64,000 nucleotides of DNA from Lunularia cruciata. Its lineage: Eukaryota; Streptophyta; Marchantiopsida; Lunulariales; Lunulariaceae. Location of the stretch: NCBI GenBank assembly GCA_948567375.1, contig OX419758.1:32431001-32495000 (forward strand). The letters are read 5' to 3'. Positions 12,042-22,949 of the stretch are shown one piece after another. A program made the position numbers and the translations under genes. Each line of letters begins with the position of its first letter. Position 1 is the stretch's first letter. A model generated the notes under the pieces. It did not search any database and was not told the origin of the DNA. It worked only from the letters and a program-made list of their open reading frames with translations.

Positions 12042-14670
12042 TTACATGTCCATAGTCCAATATTTTTTGACTCTCCACCTGTTCACTCGAGTGGCAAATG
12101 GATTTCCTTCCAGGTTTGCAAGTTGAATAGAGCCATTGTCATAAATAAGCATCACTTGATATGGCCCCATCCACCCTAAGTGCAGCTTACATGGGAAAAC
12201 TATTTGGCTATTGTCATACAACAACACCAAATCTCTCTCATAAACAACATGCTTTATTCACCTATCATGCATGACTTTGCTAGTCTTGTACCTCTTTTGT
12301 GGTTGCATTGCATTGTCTCTTTTCTCTTCTAACCACATCAGTTGATGGATCCCAAGATCTTGACATTCTTCCTCTGATAGTAGTTCCTTTCAAATGATAC
12401 AATATAATGGTACTTCAAATTCAATTGGTAGTATAGGATGCAGTCCATATGTCAAGAAATATGGAGTTTACTTGGTTGTATCTTTTTGGTTGTTCAGTAT
12501 GCCTACAAAGCTGTAGGTAGCTTTGTGTCCTAGTTGTAGGCATAATTGACAATCACCTTATTCAAAATCTTGCACAACAATTCACCTTTCTTGTCAATCC
12601 ATTTATTTATTTGGTTGTAAAGATGTCATCTTCCAATGTTTGATTTGGAAGTATTTGGTTAATGCCTCCGCAAGTAAGTTCAAAAAATGAGTCCCTTGAT
12701 CACTAACCAATTCCACAGGACATCCATAACATGAAATGATATTTTGGAAGAAAAACTCTACAATAGTTTATACATCATCTTGCAAAGTTGCATCGTCTTC
12801 AACCATCTTGGTAGCATAATCAATGTATACCAAGATGTATATCTTCCTTATGAATTGAGTCACCAGTTGAATTGGACCCACAAGTCAATTCCTCATTTCT
12901 TGAATGGAGCCAATGGAAAAATTGGTCTCAAAGGCCATTAGGAAGTAGCCGTCTGTTTTTCTTGTTCTTGACAAGCATCACAACTTTAGATATGGGCTTC
13001 AATATCCTTGCACATCATAGGCCACTAATACCTTGCTGCAAGAATTTTCTTTATGGTGTTCTTTAGGGCATAATGTCCTCCCAATACTTTTGAGTGTAAG
13101 GACTTAATTACTCCTTTGACTTTATATGCTTCCAAGGATCTCCAAAGTACCTCATCTTAATCCATTTTAAATAAAATGTTGTGCTTCAGCTGGTATGGTC
13201 TCATTTTCTTGAGGAAGATTGCCCTTTGCTCCGGTTCTAGTCCTTCAAGAAATTGGCAAAGTATGTAAACAGTGATATTTGGCCGCATATCTCATAATTT
13301 GCATTACCATCAAATGATACAATTCTTCATGAGGAATCCAATCATTGACTTCTAGATCCTAGTCTTGAGTTTCTAATGTGGATTTAGAGGTTTGTATTTG
13401 AATGTAAAGCTCTCTTCCTTACTTGTATAATGTATGTGAATTGTTGTTATAACAAGATCTATCTTGAAATTTGCCCATACAAATCCGCCTTCTTCATCAA
13501 ATACTGCAATGCATAATGGTCCACATGGAAGACAAACTCATATCCCAACAATCAGTGGTGAAACTTCTTGCATGCATACATCATTCTGAGTGCTTCTCTT
13601 TTAGTAGTAGTATAATTCTTCTCTTCAACTGAAAGTTGTCAATTGGCATAATAAATTGGATAGTCCTTCTTCTTCTCATCCTTTTGACTCATGACTACTC
13701 CAATATCCATGGAAAAAGTGCCCACATACATATGATAAGGGATATCCCAATTTAGAGCCCTCATAATTGGTGCTTCTACCAGTTTCTTCTTCAACACTTG
13801 GAAAGTTTCCTCTTGTTTTGCTTTTCATAAATAGTCTTTGGACTTCTTCAGAAGCTTTGGTGCAGCTAGCACTATATAGTTAGACACAAAGCATCTATAA
13901 TATTTGACATGTCCCAAGAAGGCTCTCAGCTCCCAAATGTTTTTGGGAGATTCTAAAGTTGAGATGACTTTAACCTTCTTGATATCAACTTCAATACCTT
14001 GGCTTGAAACCCAATGCCCCAAAAGAATTCCTTTTTTTCATTGCAAAGAAGTATCCTTATGGATGCAAGGAAAAGCCAACAAAATGACACCTTTCAAATT
14101 TTTGGTGAAGGTAATCTAAATGTACTTCTCTTTGCCCAAACACACAAAACTCATCAATGGAAACTTCCACAAATTTTCATAGAAAATCTTTAAAAATTGC
14201 ATTCATCATCTGCTAGAATGTAGTGAGAGCATTACATAGCCCATAGTGCATTTGATTGTATGCAAATGTGCCCCAATTGGTAATAAATGTGGTCTTATCC
14301 TTAACTTCTTCTTGGATGGATACTTGATTATAGCTTAAAAATCCATCAGGAAAACTATAGCAAGGATGACCAACTACTTGATCCAAAATGGTATTGATAA
14401 AAGGCAAAAGATGATGGTACTTTCTTGTAATTGCATTTAATTTGCAGGAAATCTTGGCACACTCAAATTTTCCTTACCTTCTTCTTTGGAACAATGATAA
14501 TGGGAGAAACCCATTCATTGCTCAAGACAAGAAAATTATTCCAGCCCCTAAGTACTTGTGAATTTCATCTTTCACTAAGAGTGAGTACTTTGGGTTCAGG
14601 TGATATTGTTGCTGCCAAACCCAAATTCCACCTTCAACAAGATCAATCCAATGTCCCCCAAATTGTCTAG
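12042..14670 (-). pseudogene. Element B pol: RT, RNase H, integrase
   Basis: Decayed gypsy pol read on the minus strand. RT fragments at about 14200-14660 include YGLCNALTTF (usual GLxNAPxTF) and a preceding LPFINTILDQV block. The RT-RNase H connection at 13825-14022 has LRAFLGHVKYYRCFVSNY. RNase H follows to about 13500. The integrase zinc-binding part is near 12960-13090 (GHYALKNTI ... CDACQ). The catalytic core includes VELVSDQGTHFLN near 12690. The C-terminal domain at 12042-12230 has GPYQVMLIYDNGSIQLANLEGNP, the usual end of gypsy integrases. Many stops interrupt it. The protein is non-functional but the domain order is certain. Confidence 0.8.
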
Positions 14671-14673
14671 GGA

Positions 14674-15320
14674 TACCATGCCAAAAATCTGATCCAAAGT
14701 CTACTCAAGGCTTTGATCCTTGCCACTACATCTAATCTCCAAAATGCCTCACCAAGAGTGAAGAACTCTACTTGCTATCCTTTGTTGTCATCATGTGTTT
14801 TCTAAACCTTGGTCTTTGAAAGATCAAACCCTCCCCAAAGCCCAAGATTTTAACTCCTTCAGGACAACTAGTGAGAGGCATAGGATATTGTCATGATATT
14901 TCAAGAACTTCCTTGAAAAAGTCTTAATCTTGTAGTATTTTACTATGTGGTCATTATTCAATCAATCTTCAATTGACACTCACAAATTCTATATGTATGG
15001 TTTTTTTCACTCTCAATGTCATCTTGATCCCAAAGTAGCCATTTTCTTTACCCATACCTTCTTGATTTGCTAGGCCCAAGGAAAGTTGTTATAGGTTCTT
15101 TGGGGATTCATCATGATGCAACATCTTGATGCAAAGTAACCTTACTTCAGGTCTACCATTCCATAAGTTCAACCTAAGTCCTTCTAACTTTGACATGAAG
15201 TCAACTTTTTTGGGTCTTCTTTAAACACATGATTCTCCTCTTCTTCATTAGGCTGCATTTTAGCTTCAACAATACAACACTTCTTAAAACTCATCAAAAC
15301 CAAAAAATGTGGGTACCACA
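14674..15320 (-). repeat. 5' LTR remnant of element B
   Basis: First 647 bp of the long family B LTR, starting TGTGGTACCC at 15320 and aligning with 11340-11990. It ends abruptly near 14674 where RT sequence begins, so a deletion fused the start of the LTR to the RT gene. Confidence 0.8.
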
Positions 15321-16485
15321 AAATTAAGGAGATGGAGAGAAAAAGAGAATCTATGCAAAAAGAGTGGAGAAATTAGAGTCCAGCTTTTGCATAGTGTTGA
15401 TAAAGAGTGTGGATGACGTGAAGAATCCTATGATTGGCATAGGAGCCATGTTCACCAATTTTATGGGAGAGTTGAGACCATAGATTAGAAGCAAGGTGAG
15501 ATATGAGAAATCTTCTTCCAAGGTTGTAGCTATCAAGATTACAATACGTATGGAGGAGAGTTTGGAAGGAGATGAGAGTGATTTGGTAGCAAACAAGGTT
15601 GTACATCCTCCTCAAGGCTAAAATTATGGTGGAACTTCTTATACTTTGATGGCAAGTGTTGCACCACAAGTAGTAGTTGCTCCAATGCTTGCACCTTTGC
15701 CAAAAGATCCACTTCAACATCACAAAACAACTTGCAGATCTCAAGATCAGTGTAGTGCAATTGTGAGAGAAGAGAGTGGTGGATCAAATTGTGGGGAGAT
15801 GACCTAGGAGTTACAGAAGCTATCCATATATAAGAGGCCAACCAACTAACAATTTCAATGATAGAAATTGTTTTGGTCATGGAGGAAGAAGTCACATCCA
15901 AAGAATTGCCCAAATTCCACTTACCATGAAAGAAGGGGTTATGAGGGAGCCAATAGAGGGAAAAAGAGAGGTAGTGAACTCCAAATTGCTCCTAATCCAA
16001 ATAAAGATAAGGGATAGCATCCATAGATGTGGTTGAGAGCAAGTATGAGAAAGTGGAGTGCTCAAACTCCAAAGGTCTTAATTTGGATCTTTTGGTACAA
16101 GAGAAGAAAAGAGCTTGTTTTGCATAGGATGTGCACTCTTTCAAGGATTTATTCCTAGTAAGATACTCATATGCCTACTAGGAGAACTCACACTAGTACC
16201 TCAACACCATCAACAACAAAGACTCCAAGGAAGAAGTTGGGGATGGAGGACTTCTTGATCTCAAAGCAACAATAGAATTGCAATGTGTTTGAGGATATTG
16301 GTATTCACAAGGCTAACATCACAATGGTCTAGCTTATTGCTTTAAATCTTACTTTGAGAAAGGAGCTTAGAGGTGATTTGAGCTCTACAATGAGCAAGAG
16401 GAAGAAGAAAGAAAAAGAGAAAGCTTCAACATCAACGGGGGTGGTGGATGCCAAACCAACACTATGGGAAGCTTGTGAATATGCC
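15321..16485 (+). pseudogene. Element A gag, 3' part, with zinc-knuckle remnant
   Basis: Continuation of element A gag after the nested insertion. It aligns with A2 at 58200-59330 (minus). Around 15860-15910 lies a damaged zinc knuckle: NCFGHGGRSHIQR, where the second Cys of CX2CX4HX4C has become His and the last Cys is lost. Downstream segments encode the Lys/Ser-rich spacer SSTMSKRKKKEKEKAS and GVVDAKPTLWEACEYA. In A2 this spacer leads into the protease, but here it breaks at about 16480 and continues in the RNase H region. Multiple stops are present. Confidence 0.7.
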
Positions 16486-18480
16486 AATTTTTGGAGATGG
16501 TTGGGTACTATAGAAGGTTCATCCTCTCATTTTCCAACAAGGCTTATGCATTAACCATCTACATGAAAAAGGATATAGAATACATGGTGATTTTAAAGGA
16601 CAAGGAGACTTTCAAAGCTATAAGGAGCTCAAGCAATCCCTTGTTGTGGCTCCAATTCTTGCTAAACCTGATTGGAGTAAGCCTTTCATCCTCTACACTG
16701 TTTCTTTTATTGTAGCTATAGGATGCACTCTTAGTCAATTATGCCAAGACATGCATGATCATCCAATAGCTTATGCTAGCAGATAGATGGTTTCAACAAA
16801 AAAGAACTACTTAGTCACAAAGAGAGAAGGGTTGGTAGTGATCTTTGGTCTCAAGAAGTTTAGACACTACTTTATTGGAGGGAAAGCCACCATTGTCATA
16901 GATCACAAAGCTTTGAAATGCATCTTCAAAAAACCTAATGTGGAAGACGGGTTAGCAAGGTAGATGTACTCTTGTTTGAGCATGACTACACTATTGAGGA
17001 TAGGCCAAGGAAGAAATATGCAAATGCTGATTTTTTATCTAGGGCCTATGATCATGATGGAGTTGAACCAATGGATGATTCCTTCCCAAATGAGGAGCTC
17101 ATGATAATCTTAAGAACTCAAGAGGTCTCAATGAGGTACAAGGAGATTATGGACTTTGTTAAAGAAGTAAATATCCATAAGAAATGTATGCTAGGGAGAG
17201 GAAGGTCCTTGCAAAAAGATCTAGAGCTTATACAATGGTGGAGGATATTCTTCTTCACCAAGAAGCAAATACTCTACTTCAAAGAGAAATGGGTAAAGAG
17301 GAGTCTATCCTACTCATGAATGAGTTTCATGAAGATTTAGTATGTGAAGACACTTTGCAAGAAAGGTGATTGCTTTCAAAATTTTAGATGTAGGTTTAAT
17401 TGATCTAAGAAGTGGAGTGGAAGTAGACTTTCTAGCAAAAACTTGACAAACATCACAAGTTTTGCAATAATCAAAACAATCCTTGAAAATCACCCTCCAA
17501 TAGTTACCATTGGAGAGTGATTTACCATTGGCTAGAAAGTCTACTTCCACTCCACTTCTAAGATCAATTCTATTTCTAGGACCTTTTGAGAAGTGTGGAA
17601 TGGACTTTGTAGGTCCTCTTAATAGAACCCCAAGTAATAATTGGTAGATTGTGATAGTTACTAATTACTTTACCAAGTGGATTGAGGCTAGATCATTGAG
17701 GGACAAGAATGAAGATGAAGTTGGTAGATTTTTCCATGAATACATTACCTCTAGGTTTGGGTGCCCTTTGGAGTTAGTTTTTGATAGAGAAGGGAAGTTT
17801 ACAAGAAGCATTACTATAGCCATGCTATGACATTTTTCTATCACACATAGAGTAACTACATCCTATAAGCCAAACTCCAATGGCTTGGTAGAGAGAACTA
17901 ATCAGACCTTGTGCATGATGTTGGCCAAAGATGCAAAAATAAAAGGGGCTAAACATTATGGGGACAAGAGGATTTATGAAATTTTATGGGAGTATAGGAC
18001 AAGCATGAAGACTTCCACCAGGTATTTTCTATTTTATTTGGTATATGGTACTGAGTCTACGCCTCTTAATCACTTTGATCTTCCTACCTTCCAAAGCATC
18101 ATAGGAGATTGAAAAAAGCACAAGGAAGTGATCAAGAGATGTCAAGGAAGGATTAACTTCATGGAACTGGAGGAAGTAAGAGCAATTGCTATGGTTTAAG
18201 TAGAGCAAACCCAAAGGAAACAAAAGGAGATCTATGATAAGAGGCAAGGCAAAAAGAAATGAAACTCTTCAAAGAAGGTGATTGGGTAATATTGTTTGAT
18301 TTCATTTGATTCAAGAGAGTGCAAAATTTGTTTTCCTTAATTATATTGGACTTCTTATAGTGGAGAAGGTGTGGGGCAATTACACCTATGATCTCAAGGA
18401 GTTTGGAAGAAGACATTTTGATAGGATAAACCATGATAAGTTGAACATATATCATAGAAGGTAGAGAAACCTTCACTCCA
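16486..18480 (+). pseudogene. Element A RNase H and integrase
   Basis: Decayed 3' half of gypsy pol. 16486-16560 encodes the connection (VGYYRRFILSFSNKA). RNase H motifs at 16760-16970 include HPIAYAS, KREGLVVIFGLKKFRHYF and IDHKALK. The integrase zinc region near 17370-17530 is inverted (see the fold-back feature). The catalytic core at 17590-18110 keeps all three acidic positions: Asp in GMDFVGPL, Asp in LVFDREGKF, Glu in NSNGLVERTNQTL. The C-terminal part to 18480 has QRKQKEIYDKRQ. Stop codons occur within the core and tail, and RT is absent. Confidence 0.8.
17398..17569. repeat. Local inverted duplication in integrase
   Basis: Two 39-bp arms (17398-17436 and 17531-17569) are reverse complements with one mismatch. 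The 94-bp middle encodes the integrase zinc-finger segment (FKDCFDYCKTCDVCQ) on the opposite strand from the rest of integrase. Compared with A2, the whole zinc-finger stretch plus one arm has been copied in reverse. Confidence 0.85.
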
Positions 18481-18512
18481 AGGACAAAGGGAAATCTTAG
18501 TCCGGGAGTAAA

Positions 18513-19206
18513 TGTAACAACTAATTGTGCATATATATGTATATAATGATATTTAGTTTGGTATTATAAGTACTTGAGAAATGTTATTGTATAGGATAAA
18601 GAATGGTCCTACATAAGTCATGATTAGCTAAATTTAGTCATTGCTAAGATAGAAGAGACATTAATTTAAACGAAGTGAAAAAGATGAGCATCACTATTTT
18701 GGATTGTAGTGTATTGACTTGGTATTATTCATAGGTGTTTGGCTTTGAGGAAAGAATTGACAACTCTAAGACCCACAAGCCTTTTTGCTTTGGATTCTTT
18801 TATAGTCTAAGGATAACCCATGTCAAGGAATCTTTGACTTAGTGATTGGGTCAAGATATGACCACATGCTTAGGAGAAAATTCCCATGAGTATGAATATT
18901 CCCTTAGACTTGAGTTTTTATTTGACTTTAGGCTAGTAACTTGAGTTACTCTAATAATTAGTATTTTTAGTATGTAATTATTTCACAAGTATACAAACTA
19001 GGGATGAGGAAGTACACATCATCCTTTTATTTTGTAACTATCTTTTTCTTATTAAGTTCTCTAGTGAGCAATGGCTTGAGTCCTGGAGTGTTAGCCTTGG
19101 AGTAGTACGAGAGAGTTGGGTTCCTTATCTTCTTAGTCCATGGTGCATTGCACTACCATAAAAGCCATTTGAGGTTCATCTTGAGTGCGAGATAGAATAG
19201 CTCATA
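18513..19206 (+). repeat. 3' LTR of element A
   Basis: 694-bp LTR starting TGTAACAACT and ending AGCTCATA (the terminal CA has become TA). It is preceded by a short polypurine-like GGGAGTAAA, matched by GGGGGTAAA before the A2 LTR. It aligns with the LTR at 5340-6056. Confidence 0.85.
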
Positions 19207-20149
19207 TGACATGATACCTTTGATGCATCACAATTAGCATAGAGACAGTGTGACCATTACCATAAATTTGAGCATACTAGTGATTGATACTTTGACCTTG
19301 ACCTAGAGTTACAAAGTGGTAGGGTTGCTATGGCAAGTGGTAGAGAAACTCCAGGTCATGGAGGACAAGGTGATAGAGGTGGTGGTAAAGGATGCACACT
19401 TGGTAGGGTGCAGTACCTACCCTTACTTTTCTTACAACCATGGGTACTTGGATTGAGTAGCTGGAGTAGAGATTAGCTATCATGGCCAAAGCTGAGGAGA
19501 GTTTAGATTTGGGTGCTAAAGCTTCTACATCTTATGCTAGTGATAGAGATGTCTTGGACTCTATATGTAAAGCATCACAAGTAGATGTATTTTCCATAAT
19601 AATTAAGAGTGCAATATGTGCTCTTGAGCCTAAAGGAGCATCAATGGAGTTGGACCCACAAAGAGGAGAGGCTGATAGACTGGTCAGACTCTCCTAACCT
19701 TTTACACTCTTTGAGGCACTACATACAACATCCATGGCTCTTAGACATTTTAGTGTAGGTGTGCTAGGTGGCGATGGAGTGCATGATGGACTAGATGCTA
19801 ATCAACCAAATGATATTACATAGACTAAGTCTAGAACAATGTTTGAGGTGGCTCAATTCATACGTGCTTCCCCTTGTTCTCATCCAATAACATGTTTAGA
19901 TTTGGAGTTGACCTAGCTCAAGTGTTGTGGTTGGCTGCCACACTTGGTGAGAGTAAGGATGATGTAGTTCTTTCTTCTAGAGCAGAGGTGATTGATAGTG
20001 GACCTGACTTGGTTGAGGAGCATGGGATCTGCATAGCAACCAATGATTTATAATAGGTAGCAACAATGAGGTTGGAGGAGTTACTAATTAGATATACCTT
20101 TGAGTGAGCTTTGTTCCTACCTTGAGTTGTCTTATTGGATAACCAGAGG

Positions 20150-20300
20150 GGGATTTTCTATTTGGTGAGACCTTTAGGGAAATTCTATATACCACAAAAG
20201 GTCTTATTAGACTCTAGTGTGCAACCCCTTATGTTGGAGAAGGCCGTAATTGTTGGTCTTGAGCTATGTTGTAGAATTGAGAGAGGTTCTGCAACATGAT
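20150..20300 (+). pseudogene. Element C protease fragment
   Basis: Encodes LLDSSVQPLMLEKAVIVGL, the shape of a retropepsin active site in which DSG has become DSS, followed by the usual hydrophobic strand. It is short and has no intact frame. Confidence 0.55.
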
Positions 20301-21489
20301 GATGCCGGTGCTTATGATGTGATTCAATGAATAGACCATTTTATTGTTAGTAATATTTTGGATGTTGGGCATTAGTCTCAAATGATGGTAGTGGTTGATA
20401 GGTCATCTATGTCAATAGTGAACCTTGTTAGACAACCAAGAGCCATTTTACCCACACTTATGAGTTTCCCAGGCTCCCATGCTTTTCAAGAGGGAGGTCC
20501 TAGACTTGTTTAGGACTCATAGTTATAGCAAATGATGGAGGCCAACATTGATGAGAGGTAGTGGACAATGGGTTGAACTAATATTATAGCTACTATAGTA
20601 GTGTTAGAGGCATCCATGTATCAAGTGTTAGGTCAGGCTATTGACCTGAATTGTTTGACTTGGATTGTAAACCTTGGCTCGGCAAAGCAACATAGGATGC
20701 ATTTAATAGGCATCACCACTCAGAAAATTGTGAGTTTTGTGCCTATCAAGACAATTCAAGCACATGTTGGAGTTGATGGATTGAGTGGGCATGGTATTCT
20801 TGGGACACAACCAATGGCTACTAGTGAGAATGGTCTACTTGGGTTACACCCTTAGTCTACTTGGGGTGCAGCTAGAGGATGTATGGAGTTTGTAGCCAAA
20901 GCAAAGGGAGTTTTCCACAATAAGCTTGAAGACTTAGTGGTTTGGGGCATGACATTCTTGCTGCCAAGGGCCAAATATAGTAGTCATTAAGTATGTCTTC
21001 TACTCCTACATTAGTTATAGGGGATACTTGGAAGAGCCAAACATTGGACCAAATCTTATAAGAAGGGAAAAATAGAGTTTAGAGGTTCTTGAGGAACTAT
21101 ACAAGGTGTTTTTCCTTCACTATGAAGAATTTGGGTGCTCTAAAAAGACTTGATATTTGGATTGAACTGACTAGTGATACACTAGTTTTTTAGTGTCCCT
21201 ACAGATATAATAACATGGAGAGAGCATTGATTTAGAGTTGGAATAGAGACCTTTTTGATGCTGGTTTGGTGGAAATTTCACATGGAGAGTATGCTCAATT
21301 ACAATGATGCCAACAAAGAAATTATGCATGGTAACTACATAAATAGGCAAATATGTTGAGATTACCATCATGTCAATTGATATATTGCGGTTGATTGGTA
21401 TACCTTCCTTATACCAAAGGAGATCTTTGATATGATTAGGAATGCAATAGTCTTTAGTATTTTGGATCCTAGAGTAGAATATCATCAAT

Positions 21490-22480
21490 TGCCTATCAAG
21501 GAGGACAAGTACAAGAAAATATTTTGGGTTATTGATCCTTAGTGTAAGGATGTATTATATCAATGGAGGTTTTTACCATTTGGGTTAAAGAACACTCTTG
21601 CCAAGCTCCAAGGGTCATGTATAGGATCCTAGCAAGATTGGATTTTGCTTGGTATTATACGAATGATATTTTGGTCTATATCACTACTATGGAGGAGCAT
21701 GAGAGATATTTAATGGAGGTGTTTGAGAGGTTGCAATCTCATGGACTCAAATTACATCTTGGAAAGTATAGATTCTTTCATGAGCATGTTGGGTATTTGC
21801 ATCATATTATCTACCTACCCTAGAAGACTTGATGTTCAATAGACCCAAGTGGAGGCTATGGCACATATTTCTTGGCCTACGAATATGAGCAAAGTGTGAA
21901 CATTCCTTGGGTTGGCAAACTACTATCACCGATTCATTAGAGGATTTAGTGACATTGCCAAGGGCTTGAAAATGCTGACCAAGCTTACATAAGAGTGATG
22001 TTTGGGAGATGAGTAGGAGAGAACTTTCATAGAGCTCAATGGGAGGTTGATATCTATCCCTATTCTTAGGAGACCAATCACAAGAACACCATTCTAGGTT
22101 CATATTGGTTGGAGTATTTTGGGGCTTAGAGTAGTGCTCATCCAATAGGATTATGAGGGGAAGGCATTTGTAGTGGCCTATGTTAGTTTCTCCAATAGTT
22201 CAACGGAGGTAGAATATAGTTCATATGAGAGAGTGCTTGGCAATAGAATGCATAGTTGCACATTTTTGATGTTACCTATTTGATAACCCCTTCACTCTCA
22301 TCAATGATCATCAACCACTAAAGTGGTTGATGGAGTCCAACAAGCTTTCAAGGAAGCTTGTACAATGGGCTCTAATTTTATAGGAGTATGATTTCATAGT
22401 TATTCACAAACTTGGAGTGGTGAATTGCGACCTGAGATGTAGATGGGTTGAGTAGAAACCCATGTCCCAACTAATTAGAT
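21490..22480 (+). pseudogene. Element C RT and RNase H
   Basis: RT palm fragments: VLYQWRFLPFGLKNT near 21550, then ARLDFAWYYTNDILVYITT at 21620-21690. The catalytic YxDD box reads YTND, so one essential Asp is lost. The thumb has ERLQSHGLKLHLGKYRFF. The connection near 21890-21980 has FLGLANYYHRFIRGFSDI. RNase H around 22260-22430 has NPFTLINDHQPLKWLMES, with the conserved Asp-His, and EYDFIVIHKLG. The frames are broken by stops and shifts, so the polyprotein is inactive. Confidence 0.75.
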
Positions 22481-22619
22481 TAGATTGGAGCATGTTGGCA
22501 TGGTGAGGTAGATGAGAAGATGGTGCCAAGTTGGCATGTATCTACCTTTCTATGTATATTTTTTGAGACCTTGGTGGTATCTCTCTCATCATATACAAGA
22601 GGAGTTGTTGAGATCATAG

Positions 22620-22672
22620 ATCCAAAAGGTGGACATATTAAAACATTGTTTTAATACCTCCACCTTTTGGAT
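22620..22672. repeat. Hairpin, 14-bp perfect arms
   Basis: Arms ATCCAAAAGGTGGA (22620-22633) and its exact complement (22659-22672), with an inner 8-bp pair ATTAAAAC/GTTTTAAT, so the whole 53 bp folds into one nearly continuous hairpin within element C. Confidence 0.85.
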
Positions 22673-22949
22673 GTCAACAAGACATTCATGATGATGTCTC
22701 AATGATAGATAATCTTTGCACTAGTGTTGTAGGTGGTACAATTAGTGCCAAGGAGAGAGATCATGCTCTTCAATAAGGCATGCAATTGAGATTGGAGGAT
22801 AGACACCTTCGTTGTGTATGGAAGCATGGTAGAGTGCAAGTAGTATCAATTTTATCTCATAGACCATAGTTTTTACATCATGCTCATGAGGAGCTAGACA
22901 TTTTGGAGTAAAGCATACATATAGCTTACTCTAGAGTCATTATTGGTGG

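Larger units (their letters stand above)
8629..15320 (-). mobile_element. Ty3/gypsy LTR retrotransposon, element B, nested in element A gag
   Basis: Minus-strand gypsy element whose ends are TGTGGTACCC (at 15320) and GGTTGTCACA (at 8629). The flanking host bases are AAGTT (8624-8628) and AAATT (15321-15325), a 4/5 match to a 5-bp target duplication. Element A2 carries the uninterrupted gag sequence at 59330-59400, so the insertion point is directly visible. Order on its own strand: truncated 5' LTR, RT, RNase H, integrase, polypurine tract, full 3' LTR of 3.36 kb. A deletion near 14674 removed the rest of the 5' LTR, the primer-binding site, any gag and protease, and the start of RT. Confidence 0.85.
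5340..19206 (+). mobile_element. Ty3/gypsy LTR retrotransposon, element A (decayed, nested)
   Basis: Outer element bounded by two related LTRs (5340-6056 and 18513-19206) in direct orientation. Between them, in order, are gag, RNase H and integrase remnants on the plus strand. It is interrupted by a solo LTR of family D (6140-6878) and by the complete nested element B (8629-15320). Without these insertions it would be about 6.4 kb, a normal gypsy length. The gag-to-RNase H-to-integrase order identifies Ty3/gypsy. Protease and nearly all of RT are missing: the tail of the gag/spacer region (ending near 16480) runs straight into the RT-RNase H connection. All frames contain stops. I did not find a convincing target duplication at the outer ends. 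Confidence 0.8.
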
